Below are positions 50,770 through 59,945 of a stretch of DNA of 64,000 nt, piece by piece. Source of the stretch: JAUIET01 sp039111475. GTDB taxonomy: Bacteria > Pseudomonadota > Gammaproteobacteria > Pseudomonadales > JAUIET01. The notes beneath the pieces are model-generated. The model did not search any database. It had not been told where the DNA came from and saw only the letters and a list, made by a program, of their open reading frames with translations. Position 1 is the stretch's first letter. Each line of letters opens with the position of its first letter. Both the position numbers and the translations under genes were made by a program. The stretch covers positions 1 to 64,000 of the forward strand of contig JBCCIP010000015.1 of assembly GCA_039111475.1 (NCBI GenBank), in the 5' to 3' direction.

Positions 50770-53085
50770 ATGACGCTTTTTATTAAACCAGACAAGCTGG
50801 TATTTGCCGCACTGCTGTTGTGTTTTTCGTCAGCATCGGTAGCCAATCAAACTATTGAATCAGAGGTTGAAAATCTATTCTCAAAGTTCAACGCTGGGAA
50901 GCAGCCAGGCGTTGCTGTTCTGGTAAGGCACAATGACAGCGTGGTTTATGAAGGAGGGTTCGGCTTTGCTGATCTCACGGCGAGTAAAAAAATAACGGCT
51001 GAAACACTGTTTCGCCTGGCGTCTGTGTCCAAGCAATTTACTGCAGCGGCTATTTTGAAACTGAATGAAGAAGGCCGCCTTTCACTGGATGACTCCATTA
51101 GCAAGTATCTGCCTGAGCTTATAGACTACAAAGGTGCCACCATTCGGCATCTGTTGAATCACACTGCGGGTTTGCCAGATTATTACGATCAATTTCAATT
51201 TGATCCCGGAACAGTTCCCTCCAACAGTGATATTGTGTTGGCGCTAAAGGAGCTAGCGGCCCCTCAGTTTCGCCCCGGCGATGAGTTCGAATACAGCAAC
51301 CCCGCATACGAGATGCTCGCGCTACTGGTGGAGCGAGTCAGTGGTACCTCTTTCAGACACTTTATGCGCGAGCAGTTATTCATTCCCTCTGGAATGAACA
51401 CAGCCATGGTTTATGACCACACCCAGCCGTCAATTCCACATCGCGCACTGGGGTACTCGCCTGACGCCGACGCCTACACCTTGAATGACTACGATTTACT
51501 AAATGGTATTACGGGTTCCGGCGGGGTATACGCGAGCCTGCAAGACTTTTCCGCCTGGATTGACGCACTGCACAAACAGCAAGTGCTCAAGCCCGAGACA
51601 CTCAGCGATGCGTGGCGGGGAACCGCATTGAATAGTGGTGAGCTTGTAGACTATGGATTTGGCTGGAGCACAGACACTTACCGCGGCCATAAGCGCGTTA
51701 GCCATGGCGGGTCATGGGTTGGCTTCAGAACCCACTTTGCGACTTTCCCGGAACAGGGTTTGAGTATCGTTGTTCTGGCCAACCGCAGTGATATTGAACC
51801 TGCCGACTACGTTGAACAGATCGCTGACATGCAGTTACCTGAAAAAGGGAATTATCTCGCCCCCAAGACAACAATAAATTGGCAGCAGAATCGCCTCAAA
51901 GGAATACCAGATAACGATATCTGGTGGACGGCAACTGGCAAAGACATGGCCTGGATGCATAAAAACCTGCCACAGATGTTCCCCACTGTTACTGTCCATC
52001 GCTCAGGGCAAGTCAAGCCTCTTGCGCAGCAGCTGATGCCAGCGATTGCACAGCACGCCGTCAAGACGCCAGATGGCATTATGGGCTTTGATGATTTTCT
52101 GGCGTCCGATCATTCAACTGCAATGGGTGTTGTGATTCTGCACAAAGGCAAAATCGTTTTTGAGCGTTACCCAAGAATGCAGCCGTACGAAAAACCTATC
52201 TATTGGTCAGTTGCTAAGATCCTGCCTGCAACATTGCTGCGCATGATGGAAGAGCGCGGCAAACTGGATGTTGATAAACCTATTGATCACTATATTTCAG
52301 AGCTGTCAGGCTCTGCCTTTTCAGGTACCACGGTTCGAAATGTGCTGGACATGGCCAGCGGTCTTGATTGCGAAGACGAGTATGACGATCGCAGCTCTTG
52401 CTATTACCAATATTCTGCTGCGATTGGTGACAGTTATCGTGACGAACGGTCCGCTGCGAATCCCTACGAATTTCTGAAGACGCTCAAAGCTGCACGCCAT
52501 GCACCACAAGGAGAGAAATTTTCTTACTCAGGGGTCAATACTTTCCTGTTAGGATGGTTAGTCGAAGTGTTGACCGGTCAGCCACTGCAAGACGTATTAA
52601 GCCAGCAAATCTGGTCGCAGATTGGTGCTGAAGCTGATGCGTCATTTCTGGCGTATCACTCAGGGATCCCATTGGCGCACGGTGGATTTCTTGCACGCCC
52701 TAGAGATCTTGCGCGTTTAGGACTGTTGTTCACACCCAGCTACAAAAAGGTAAGCGCCAAGCCAATAATTTCCCAGGATCACATACGATTTTTGCAAACT
52801 CAGGGTCGCCCGGAATTGCTGCAGAAAGCAGGTCTAGCAGCTGATAATCCAGAAGGCATTCGCCATAACATTTACCAATGGGACCAGGTTCACCACAACG
52901 GCACCCTTTATAAGGGTGGGTGGGCCGGGCAAGGCTTAATCATAAACCCTGAACAGGATGTCGTTGCCGTATTTGCCAGCTACTTTAAAGACGACAACTA
53001 TAGCGAGATGCCGCTTGAGCCAGTGGTATTTGACGTGATCAACTCAGTATTTGAAATGAACCAGATTGCTGCGCCCGAGAACTGA
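50770..53085 (+). CDS. Tandem double beta-lactamase/DD-peptidase-fold serine hydrolase
   Basis: About 771 residues with a signal peptide (LVFAALLLCFSSASVA, about 11-26). Two class-C beta-lactamase-fold domains lie in tandem. Domain 1 (about 30-360) has S85-V-S-K88, Y175-S-N177 and HGGSWVGF, the full catalytic set. Domain 2 (about 430-765) has S480-V-A-K483, Y586-S-G588 (Gly at the usual Asn) and GGWAGQG. Both contain Ser-Lys-Tyr, so both may be active esterases, peptidases or transpeptidases. The ATG at 50770 gives a clean signal; a 16-residue longer form is unlikely. It stands alone; the partner domain order is unusual for the family, which is normally single. Confidence 0.85.
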   Translation: MTLFIKPDKLVFAALLLCFSSASVANQTIESEVENLFSKFNAGKQPGVAVLVRHNDSVVYEGGFGFADLTASKKITAETLFRLASVSKQFTAAAILKLNEEGRLSLDDSISKYLPELIDYKGATIRHLLNHTAGLPDYYDQFQFDPGTVPSNSDIVLALKELAAPQFRPGDEFEYSNPAYEMLALLVERVSGTSFRHFMREQLFIPSGMNTAMVYDHTQPSIPHRALGYSPDADAYTLNDYDLLNGITGSGGVYASLQDFSAWIDALHKQQVLKPETLSDAWRGTALNSGELVDYGFGWSTDTYRGHKRVSHGGSWVGFRTHFATFPEQGLSIVVLANRSDIEPADYVEQIADMQLPEKGNYLAPKTTINWQQNRLKGIPDNDIWWTATGKDMAWMHKNLPQMFPTVTVHRSGQVKPLAQQLMPAIAQHAVKTPDGIMGFDDFLASDHSTAMGVVILHKGKIVFERYPRMQPYEKPIYWSVAKILPATLLRMMEERGKLDVDKPIDHYISELSGSAFSGTTVRNVLDMASGLDCEDEYDDRSSCYYQYSAAIGDSYRDERSAANPYEFLKTLKAARHAPQGEKFSYSGVNTFLLGWLVEVLTGQPLQDVLSQQIWSQIGAEADASFLAYHSGIPLAHGGFLARPRDLARLGLLFTPSYKKVSAKPIISQDHIRFLQTQGRPELLQKAGLAADNPEGIRHNIYQWDQVHHNGTLYKGGWAGQGLIINPEQDVVAVFASYFKDDNYSEMPLEPVVFDVINSVFEMNQIAAPEN

Positions 53086-53095
53086 AAGCAGAGCG

Positions 53096-53527
53096 TTAAA
53101 TCGCTTTCCAATTGGGTATCAACAGCTGCTCACCACTTTCCGGATCCGTCGCTTCTTCAAATATCGCACGCACCTTCTGGCCTATGCTCACGTCAACTTC
53201 ATCACTGTTGACGATATTGCCAATCGCATTGCAACCGGGTGCACCGTTCAGCGAGATGACGGCTACGTTATAAGGTACACGGTCCGCTAACAGCGGATGC
53301 ACTGGGTGCTGAACCTCAACCACGCTCTCTATAACGCCCTCGCCCGAAATGGCACGAAATTCAAGGTCGCTGCCCTGGCATTGAAAACACACATCTTCTG
53401 CCGGGTATCTTGCCGCATCGCAGTGATTGCAGAACTGTACATGCAATTGCCCGCTGGTGAACCAGTCTTTATTGTCTGGATCCAGTGCGGGGAGAAGAAA
53501 ACTGTCGCCTAAATATCTATTCGTCAT
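53096..53527 (-). CDS. Zn-ribbon/OB-fold (DUF35) acyl-CoA-associated protein
   Basis: 143-residue protein. The N-terminal zinc ribbon uses CNHC and CFQC (about 31-34 and 45-48, spacing C-x2-C ... C-x2-C), followed by an OB-fold domain (GEGVIESVVEVQHPVHP ... PYNVAVISLNGAPG). Such DUF35 proteins form complexes with thiolase-like or acyl-CoA enzymes and support their activity, for example in steroid side-chain cleavage. The ATG at 53527 is 4 bases after the thiolase stop; the longer upstream frame lies inside that gene. It is coupled with the thiolase in one unit. Confidence 0.85.
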   Translation of the reverse strand: MTNRYLGDSFLLPALDPDNKDWFTSGQLHVQFCNHCDAARYPAEDVCFQCQGSDLEFRAISGEGVIESVVEVQHPVHPLLADRVPYNVAVISLNGAPGCNAIGNIVNSDEVDVSIGQKVRAIFEEATDPESGEQLLIPNWKAI

Positions 53528-53531
53528 TTTC

Positions 53532-54692
53532 TCAATCCCGTCCAAACAACACAGCACTGCCGGGCGCGTAACCAGGCCCACCAACAGCAAACGACAAGTC
53601 CACCTTGTCCACCTGACAACTGGAATCGCCACGCACCTGACGCACGGCTTCATTGATCATTTCGAAGCCGTGAATGTACGCCTCACCAATGTTGCCACCG
53701 CTGGTGTTAAACGGTAAGCGAGCATCTGGCCCTTCCAACGCACCATCGGCCACAAAATCTTGCAACTCACCGGGCTCACAGTAACCGAGCTCGCACAGCG
53801 ACATCATCACCGGCCCGGTAAAATTCTCATACATCTGCAAAACATCAACGTCAGTTGCGCGCACACCAGCGCGTTGCCAAATTGCCTCACCCACGCCCTG
53901 ATAAAACATGCCGGGAAACCAGCGCCCCTGAAAAGAATCGATACCGATGTTTGGACCAATTCCCTGAGCGGTGGCAAGAATAGGCACTGCCTCGCCTTTC
54001 AGATCTTTTGCGCGTTCCGGTGTTGTGATGATCACGGCTGCAGCCCCATCGTTCTCAGGGCAGCAGTCGTAAAGATGAAACGGCTCTACGATCCAGCGCG
54101 ATTCATGATACTTTTCACGGGTAAGCGGGCTTCCATACCGCACTGCTCGCGGATTGCGCTGCGCATTTGCATAGCAGGCCATTGATATATCGCACAAGGC
54201 TTGTTGAGTAATGCCATGGTCATGCATAAACCGTTTGGTCTGCAGAGCGCATTCCTGAGCGGGGGAAATAAGCCCATAGGTGTGTGTCCAGGCGTGAGGG
54301 CCAGCGGCATTGGTCATTCCGGAAAAGTGCGTCCCGAAGCGTGAGAACTGACCTTGCGCAAGCGCGCGAAATGCCACTACGTAGTTTGCGTAACCTCCGC
54401 TAACAGCAGCATCAGCGCACTGAATAGCTGCAGCCGAATTATTTCCGCCGCCGGCCCAAGGCGTCATGGCCCAGCGCAGCTCTTTCATGCCCATAGCACT
54501 CGACAGCCGCAACGGGTCATTGCGATTGTCCATGTATGAGACAAGACCATCAATTTCAGACAGCTCAAGCCCGGCGTCGTCAGCCGCACGACTGATTGCC
54601 TTCATGGCCAGTTGAAACTCCGTCTCCTCGCTGCCACCACGCTTGTAATATTCCGACTCGCCGATTCCAACGACTACCGCGTCCCCGTTCAT
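53532..54692 (-). CDS. Thiolase-family protein (SCP-x/acetyl-CoA acyltransferase-like)
   Basis: 386-residue thiolase-fold protein of the SCP-2-thiolase type. Landmarks: VVVGIGESEYYKRG at the N terminus; a Cys (QCADAAVSGGYANYVVAF, about 92-109) at the position of the usual nucleophile region; DCCPENDGAAAVIITT; and a closing LPFNTSGGNIGEAYIHGF (about 328-345) with the conserved GG and His. The C terminus has VGGPGYAPGSA. With the DUF35 partner it may carry out retro-aldol or thiolytic cleavage of acyl-CoA side chains. Its neighbours, an acyl-CoA ligase and ABC importer 2 kb away, suggest degradation of an imported carboxylic acid. Confidence 0.8.
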   Translation of the reverse strand: MNGDAVVVGIGESEYYKRGGSEETEFQLAMKAISRAADDAGLELSEIDGLVSYMDNRNDPLRLSSAMGMKELRWAMTPWAGGGNNSAAAIQCADAAVSGGYANYVVAFRALAQGQFSRFGTHFSGMTNAAGPHAWTHTYGLISPAQECALQTKRFMHDHGITQQALCDISMACYANAQRNPRAVRYGSPLTREKYHESRWIVEPFHLYDCCPENDGAAAVIITTPERAKDLKGEAVPILATAQGIGPNIGIDSFQGRWFPGMFYQGVGEAIWQRAGVRATDVDVLQMYENFTGPVMMSLCELGYCEPGELQDFVADGALEGPDARLPFNTSGGNIGEAYIHGFEMINEAVRQVRGDSSCQVDKVDLSFAVGGPGYAPGSAVLFGRD

Positions 54693-54777
54693 AATTTCTC
54701 CGTCAACAGAGGTTTCCCAGTTTAATAGATGCCACGTTCAAACACTCATGACTGAATGGTTACAGTTTGCGGTATGG

Positions 54778-55305
54778 CTATAAGTCAATGATGGGATCGG
54801 GGCAGTATTCTCTGCGCCTACAGCTGTGGCAATAATCTCCGAGATAAAGCTCATCAACCCAATCGGTCAGCTCTTTCAACGATTGGGGGTCGTCAAACAA
54901 AAAACCGGCTTCAAAATTACGCTTGTCCTCGTGCTTGCTACCCAATCCAGCTCCGGTCAGGTTAGGCGAGCCTACAAACGCTTCGCGGCCATCGATGATG
55001 ATGGCTTTGGTGTGAACTCTGGGACATAAAATTCGCTCGAACAATTCGTTGTTGATCAGTGCGTCAAAGCGATCAAAGTCTTCGCGAAATCGCGGGCCTG
55101 GTTCTTTGGCGTGTATCAGCCGAATGGCAACGCCGTCATCCACCAGGTCAGATAACAACTGGAGCAAGGGCACAAAGCCTGAGCCGTATTCGACGTACAT
55201 GTCTTTGATATCCGCGGTAACAATCCAAACATACTCCTTCGCGTTTGGGAGTCTCTGCTGGATAACCTCCAGATAGATATTGCGGTTTAGCAGCAATCGA
55301 TGCAT
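54778..55305 (-). CDS. Single-HKD phospholipase-D-like protein with C-terminal Cys cluster
   Basis: 175 residues. One HKD motif, H98-x-K100-x4-D105 (HTKAIIIDG), is followed by GSPNLTGAG (112-120), the Ser/Asn block of the PLD fold. Phospholipases have two HKD motifs; small single-motif proteins such as the nuclease Nuc dimerise to build the site. The C terminus has C159-x2-C162-x5-C168, possibly a metal site with another ligand. No signal peptide. It stands between the thiolase pair and the ABC operon and shows no link to either. A nuclease or phosphodiesterase is likely; substrate unknown. Confidence 0.75.
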   Translation of the reverse strand: MHRLLLNRNIYLEVIQQRLPNAKEYVWIVTADIKDMYVEYGSGFVPLLQLLSDLVDDGVAIRLIHAKEPGPRFREDFDRFDALINNELFERILCPRVHTKAIIIDGREAFVGSPNLTGAGLGSKHEDKRNFEAGFLFDDPQSLKELTDWVDELYLGDYCHSCRRREYCPDPIIDL

Positions 55306-55355
55306 CTTTCAGCCCAATCTCACACCGCAACAGCCAGTGTACTCTAGCAACGCCC

Positions 55356-56567
55356 CTAGAAACTGATCGATGTTTCCAGAGTATGCCAACGGCCGTCGCG
55401 AACCTGCGACAATGTAGATTCGCTCACACCCTGGTGTTTATCGGCAGCAAACGACAAGGGGTAGCCAAATATATCCATGTAGTTGTCAATGGACTCCAAA
55501 GCCGTGATGAATGAATCTACCGTCAATTCAGGCCCTGCTCTGCGCAATGCTTCAACGATGACATCCGCATTCCTGTAAGACTCCATAGCCACGTATTCAG
55601 GGTCTCGACCATGGCGTTCAACAAACCGGTCCCACCATGCGGCGGCCGCCTCAGTGGGGGGCGCATCACGATACATCATCGCCATATGCACAAATGCATA
55701 ATAGCCTTCGCCGGCGCCACTCTCCTGGCTGGCCACCACCTGATTGTACGCCGCGTTGCTGCCAACAAATGACGCCCCTTCCCAGCCAAGCTTGCGAACG
55801 GCCTCTAACACTAGAATAGTATCGCGCACAACAGTGCCCATCATGACCAAATCACACGCCGCGTCGCGCAGCTTGATAATTGCAGCCGTAAATTCACTTT
55901 CGGTTGGCTTGTGAGAGCTAGTCGCGATGATGTTAATGCCTAACTCCGCAGACTGATCACTAGCAGCTTGCAAGGTTTCTTCACCATACTCCGTATCCTG
56001 ATAAATGACGCATACGGACTTGGCACCGCGTTCATTGACAAAATACTTCATTGCCGCACGCATCTCGTCGTAATACATACCGCGGGCATTAAACTTAAGT
56101 CTATGGAAAGGGTCGACCATAGTGCGAGCACCCGTAATAGGAAACAAGTTTGGTACACCCTCTTTCAGCTGCTGGGTTAGGACGGCATTGGTTGTTGGCG
56201 TACCCAGTGCGATGGCCATGGCAAAAATCTTGTCTCTGTGAATCAATTTGTTGGCGGCCTGAATGGCCTTGGGCACTTGATATTGTGTGTCTTCAACCAC
56301 ATAGCGAATTTTGCGACCGTGAATTCCGCCTTCCGCGTTCACCTCGTCAAACCGCATGCGTGCACCGTTCACGCCGTCAACGCCCAGTGTCGCAATCGGG
56401 CCGGATAAATCAGTATGCGAACCAAGCACAATTTCCGTATCGCTGACGCCACGCACCGCAGAGGATGAGCCATCAGCCGACTCTTCGCTTTTCCCACCGC
56501 AGGCACTCAGTAGGCCGCAAGTCGTAAGCAGCAGGAAAATGGCTATCGATATTGTTCTAACAGTCAT
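55356..56567 (-). CDS. ABC-transporter substrate-binding lipoprotein, LivK-like
   Basis: 403 residues. A lipoprotein signal with lipobox LSAC is followed by a type-I periplasmic binding fold. The N-terminal DTEIVLGSHTDLSGPIATLG (about 42-61) and the mid-protein VCVIYQDTEYGEETL are typical of branched-chain amino-acid/urea/benzoate-type binding proteins. The ATG at 56567 is used to avoid overlap with the ligase stop at 56578. It is the last gene of the operon that encodes the LivH, LivM, LivG and LivF-like parts, so it supplies the ligand specificity. The ligand is not readable; the adjacent ligase suggests a carboxylic acid. Confidence 0.85.
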   Translation of the reverse strand: MTVRTISIAIFLLLTTCGLLSACGGKSEESADGSSSAVRGVSDTEIVLGSHTDLSGPIATLGVDGVNGARMRFDEVNAEGGIHGRKIRYVVEDTQYQVPKAIQAANKLIHRDKIFAMAIALGTPTTNAVLTQQLKEGVPNLFPITGARTMVDPFHRLKFNARGMYYDEMRAAMKYFVNERGAKSVCVIYQDTEYGEETLQAASDQSAELGINIIATSSHKPTESEFTAAIIKLRDAACDLVMMGTVVRDTILVLEAVRKLGWEGASFVGSNAAYNQVVASQESGAGEGYYAFVHMAMMYRDAPPTEAAAAWWDRFVERHGRDPEYVAMESYRNADVIVEALRRAGPELTVDSFITALESIDNYMDIFGYPLSFAADKHQGVSESTLSQVRDGRWHTLETSISF

Positions 56568-56577
56568 AACACGGTCC

Positions 56578-58404
56578 TTAATACATGCTATCAATGAGCT
56601 CAGCGTATTTCACGTTTACCACTTTACGCTTAAGTTTCATGGTAGGCGTTAATTCTTCATCTTCCGGATCGAGTAATTGATCTATTAATCGAAATTTCTT
56701 TACGGTTTCTACGCGTGCGAACTTGGTATTAACAGCTTCGATCTCTTCCCAGATCAAATCCTGCACTTCACGAGTGTGACACAGGCTTGTGTAATTGGTA
56801 AACGGTACATTGGCGTCTTGCGCAAACTTGGTCACGTTCTCTTCATCGATCATCACCAGGCAGCTCAAATAAGGCCGCTTGTCTCCCACCACGACCGCAT
56901 CCGATATATAGGCCGAGAATTTCAGGCGGTTCTCGATCTCGCTGGGCGTAATGTTCTTACCACCAGCCGTAATAATAATGTCTTTTAGTCGATCCAGAAT
57001 ATAGATGTAACCATCATCATCGATTCGACCCACATCGCCGGTGTGTAGCCACCCATCAACTATGGTGGATGCCGTTTTTTGGGCATTATTCCAATAGCCT
57101 TGTATCACACCAGGGCCACGAATCAGAAGCTCGCCTTCTTCTGATAGACGCACCTCAGTGCCTGGTACTGCTTTACCGATACTGCCAACGCGGCTATCGC
57201 CGGCTAGATTTGCTGTCGCAAGCCCTGTGCACTCGGTCTGACCATACACTTCATACATGGGCTTACCCAATGCCCAAAACCAATCAATCAACTCCGGCGC
57301 GATAGGTGCAGCGGCTGTTGACAACCATCTAGCATCGTGAATACCCAGGTACTTGCGACAATTTTTCAGCACGGCGTAGTGAGCCAGTAAACCTTTCAGG
57401 CGAAGCCACATGGGCGCATTGCGATCGCTCTGCTGGTATTCTGCCAGCTCTGTGCCCACTGCTAGAGCCTTTTCATAACTCCAGCGACCTAACGCGGTGG
57501 CATCCTTCAATTTGATCGCAATGTTTGCAAATTGTTTTTCCCATACTCGCGGTACGGCAAAGTGAACCGAAGGAGAAACTTCCTGCTGATCCTGATTCAC
57601 TGTTTCAAGGCTTTCTACAATATTGACTATCGAACAGCTCTCCATCGGCGAAAATGTATAGAACATACGCCCGGCGATATGCGCCAAGGGCAAGAAGCAA
57701 AGTTGTTCATCATCGGGAGTGATATTGTATACATCCTGAATCACCTGAGACATGTACAGCATGTTGCGCTGGCTTATCATGGCGCCTTTGGGTGGGCCTG
57801 TTGTGCCTGAGGTATAAGTGAGCACCATCACATCATCGGGTTCAGCAGCTCCAATTTGATCCACCCAATCCCCCGGGTTTTGCGCTGCGTAGTCACGGCC
57901 AATTGCCTGAAGCTCTGCAAAACTAATGCACTGAGGGTCACGCAGGGTTTGCAAACCGTCCATGTCGAAGATAATGATCTTTTCCAGGCATGTAGTGCGC
58001 TCACGCACTTCCAACACCTTATCCAACTGTTCTTCATCTTCAGCAAAATAAAACCGTGTCTTGCTGTCAGTGATCAGGTACTCCACCTGCTCCGCCACGT
58101 CGGTGGGGTACACACCATTGCAGATACCACCCGCGCCGATAATACCCAGATCCGCAAACATCCACTCCTTATTGATTTCTGACGCGATGGAGCAGACATC
58201 GCCGCGCTGCAAACCCAGAGAGATCAAACCCAGGCCAGCGAAACTGGCTTGCTCGCCGTAATCAGACCAGGTGTATTCGTTCCAAATGCCAAAGTCCTTT
58301 TCACGCAGTGCCACTTTATTAGGCAGGTCAAGCACGCGTTTCCAGAATAAGCTGCTGATGGTGTTGCATCCAGCAACGTCTATAGTGACGGCGTCCGTAC
58401 TCAT
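56578..58404 (-). CDS. AMP-dependent acyl-CoA ligase (long-chain fatty-acid-CoA ligase-like)
   Basis: 608-residue adenylate-forming enzyme. The P-loop-like VLTYTSGTTGPPKGAM (about 189-204), YEVYGQTECTG (about 380-390), the hinge GWLHTGDVGRIDDDGYIYILD (in part), and the C-terminal Lys region GGKNITPSEIE are all present. It activates a carboxylic acid to its CoA ester. It overlaps the LivF gene by TGATG and lies between that gene and the binding-protein gene, so it is part of the import operon. This arrangement suggests import followed immediately by CoA activation. Confidence 0.9.
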   Translation of the reverse strand: MSTDAVTIDVAGCNTISSLFWKRVLDLPNKVALREKDFGIWNEYTWSDYGEQASFAGLGLISLGLQRGDVCSIASEINKEWMFADLGIIGAGGICNGVYPTDVAEQVEYLITDSKTRFYFAEDEEQLDKVLEVRERTTCLEKIIIFDMDGLQTLRDPQCISFAELQAIGRDYAAQNPGDWVDQIGAAEPDDVMVLTYTSGTTGPPKGAMISQRNMLYMSQVIQDVYNITPDDEQLCFLPLAHIAGRMFYTFSPMESCSIVNIVESLETVNQDQQEVSPSVHFAVPRVWEKQFANIAIKLKDATALGRWSYEKALAVGTELAEYQQSDRNAPMWLRLKGLLAHYAVLKNCRKYLGIHDARWLSTAAAPIAPELIDWFWALGKPMYEVYGQTECTGLATANLAGDSRVGSIGKAVPGTEVRLSEEGELLIRGPGVIQGYWNNAQKTASTIVDGWLHTGDVGRIDDDGYIYILDRLKDIIITAGGKNITPSEIENRLKFSAYISDAVVVGDKRPYLSCLVMIDEENVTKFAQDANVPFTNYTSLCHTREVQDLIWEEIEAVNTKFARVETVKKFRLIDQLLDPEDEELTPTMKLKRKVVNVKYAELIDSMY

Positions 58405-59171
58405 CAGCGCCAGGTCTTCCGTTGCTTCCAGCGTCGGCCACCGCGAACGCCTTCGTCTTTCATACCAAGATAAAATTCCTGAATATCCGTGGCTTGCCGA
58501 AGCCTCTCCGTTGTATCTTCCATCACAATTCGGCCGTTTTCCATCACGTAGCCGTATTCGCTGATATCCAACGCCACCTTTGCGTTCTGTTCCACCAACA
58601 GCACCGTTATTCCACGTTCTTTATTCAAGCGAGTAATAATTGTGGCAATCTCAGCTACGTACTTAGGTGACAAACCAAGCGATGGTTCATCCAATAACAT
58701 TAGTCGCGGTGCCAACATCAGGGCCCGCCCAATCGCGAGCATTTGTTGCTGGCCGCCGCTTAGAAAGCCCGCCGCCTGTGCGCGTTTCTCAAGTAACACC
58801 GGAAAATATTGGTACACAGCATCAAGGTCGCTTTTAACTTTTTTGTCTTTGCGACTGTATGCTCCGGTCAAGAGGTTTTCTTCAACATTCAGAAACGGGA
58901 ACACTTCACGCCCTTCAGGCACATGCGCAATACCTCGCCTGGCGATTACGTCTGGGTCCAGATTAACAATGGGCTCGCCATCCAGGTCCACCGAGCCTTT
59001 CTGGGGCTCCATTGCACCGCTAATGGTTTTCAGTACCGTAGTTTTGCCCGCACCGTTCGCGCCGAGCAAGGTCACTATCTGCCCTGCTCTTACTTCCAGG
59101 CTCACGCCACGTATGGCCATAATCGGGCCATAGTAGGTTTCAATATTCTTAACGATCAGAGAACCAGCCAT
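58404..59171 (-). CDS. ABC-transporter ATP-binding protein, LivF-like
   Basis: 255-residue ATPase. Walker A is LLGANGAGKTTVLK, the signature FLSGGQQQMLAIGRA and Walker B LMLLDEPSLGLSP. Length and end are typical of LivF, but the C terminus is extended by about 15 residues rich in Arg, Lys and Trp (after YLGMKDEG). ATG at 59171 is used; TTG at 59180 is possible. It lies 12 bases downstream of the LivG-like gene. It powers import together with LivG. Confidence 0.9.
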   Translation of the reverse strand: MAGSLIVKNIETYYGPIMAIRGVSLEVRAGQIVTLLGANGAGKTTVLKTISGAMEPQKGSVDLDGEPIVNLDPDVIARRGIAHVPEGREVFPFLNVEENLLTGAYSRKDKKVKSDLDAVYQYFPVLLEKRAQAAGFLSGGQQQMLAIGRALMLAPRLMLLDEPSLGLSPKYVAEIATIITRLNKERGITVLLVEQNAKVALDISEYGYVMENGRIVMEDTTERLRQATDIQEFYLGMKDEGVRGGRRWKQRKTWR

Positions 59172-59183
59172 CGCCAACAAGCC

Positions 59184-59945
59184 TCAATCGCCAAGATACG
59201 CGCGTTGCACGTCTGGATGGTTTTGAATGTCTGCCGGTGTGCCCAGTGCCACAAACGCGCCATCCGCAATTGCCAGAACTCGGTCAGACGATCTCGAGAC
59301 CAAATTCATATCGTGCTCAACCATAATGATGGTCGCACCATAGTCTCTAGTGATGTCCTCAATCCAGAATGAAACGTCTTCGGTTTCCTCAGGGTTCAAG
59401 CCCGATGACGGTTCATCAAGTAGTAACAGCTTTGGTTGAATACACAAGGCGCGTGCCACCTCAACCATCTTTCGAACGCCATACGGCAAGCTGCCAATCA
59501 CCTGATTCCTGTGGCTTTGCAAATCCAGCAGATCAATTACGTCTTCAACTGTGCGCCTGAAAGCAAGCTCTTGCTCGCGCACTGGTGGCAAAAACAATAG
59601 TTCACTGAGCAAATTACTGCGTCTGTGTACATGCCGGCCAATCAGCATATTGTTCAATACGGTTTCATGCTCGAACAATTCCGTATTCTGAAAGGTACGC
59701 GCAATACCCAAGGAAGCAATGCAGTGCGCAGGCTGAGATAGTATGCTTTCTCCCGCAAAAACAATGTCACCCGAATCTGCGTCGTACAAGCGACTGATCA
59801 AATTGAATATGCTGGTTTTGCCGGCTCCGTTCGGGCCAATAATACTGAACACTTCTCCTTGCTCAACATCAAAACTGATGTCTCGCACGGCGTGCACACC
59901 TCCGAAGCTCAACGCGAGTTTTTGCGCACTTAGCAACACACTCAC
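59184..59945 (-). CDS. ABC-transporter ATP-binding protein, LivG-like
   Basis: 253-residue ATPase with Walker A IIGPNGAGKTSIFN, a LivG-typical insert region (RHVHRRSNLLSELLFLPP, about 108-125), a signature-like SLPYGVRKMVEVARAL in place of LSGGQ, and Walker B LLLLDEPSSGLNPEE. The GTG start overlaps the end of the LivM-like gene by four bases (GTGA). Its substitution of the standard signature Ser-Gly-Gly by PYGVR is normal for LivG relatives. Works with LivF. Confidence 0.9.
   Translation of the reverse strand: MSVLLSAQKLALSFGGVHAVRDISFDVEQGEVFSIIGPNGAGKTSIFNLISRLYDADSGDIVFAGESILSQPAHCIASLGIARTFQNTELFEHETVLNNMLIGRHVHRRSNLLSELLFLPPVREQELAFRRTVEDVIDLLDLQSHRNQVIGSLPYGVRKMVEVARALCIQPKLLLLDEPSSGLNPEETEDVSFWIEDITRDYGATIIMVEHDMNLVSRSSDRVLAIADGAFVALGTPADIQNHPDVQRAYLGD

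Noticed and set aside
58642..59133. 163-codon open frame on the + strand opposite the LivF-like ATPase gene
   Set aside because: Fully antisense to an ABC ATPase with complete motifs; the translation is rich in Ser, Pro and Thr without recognisable domains.
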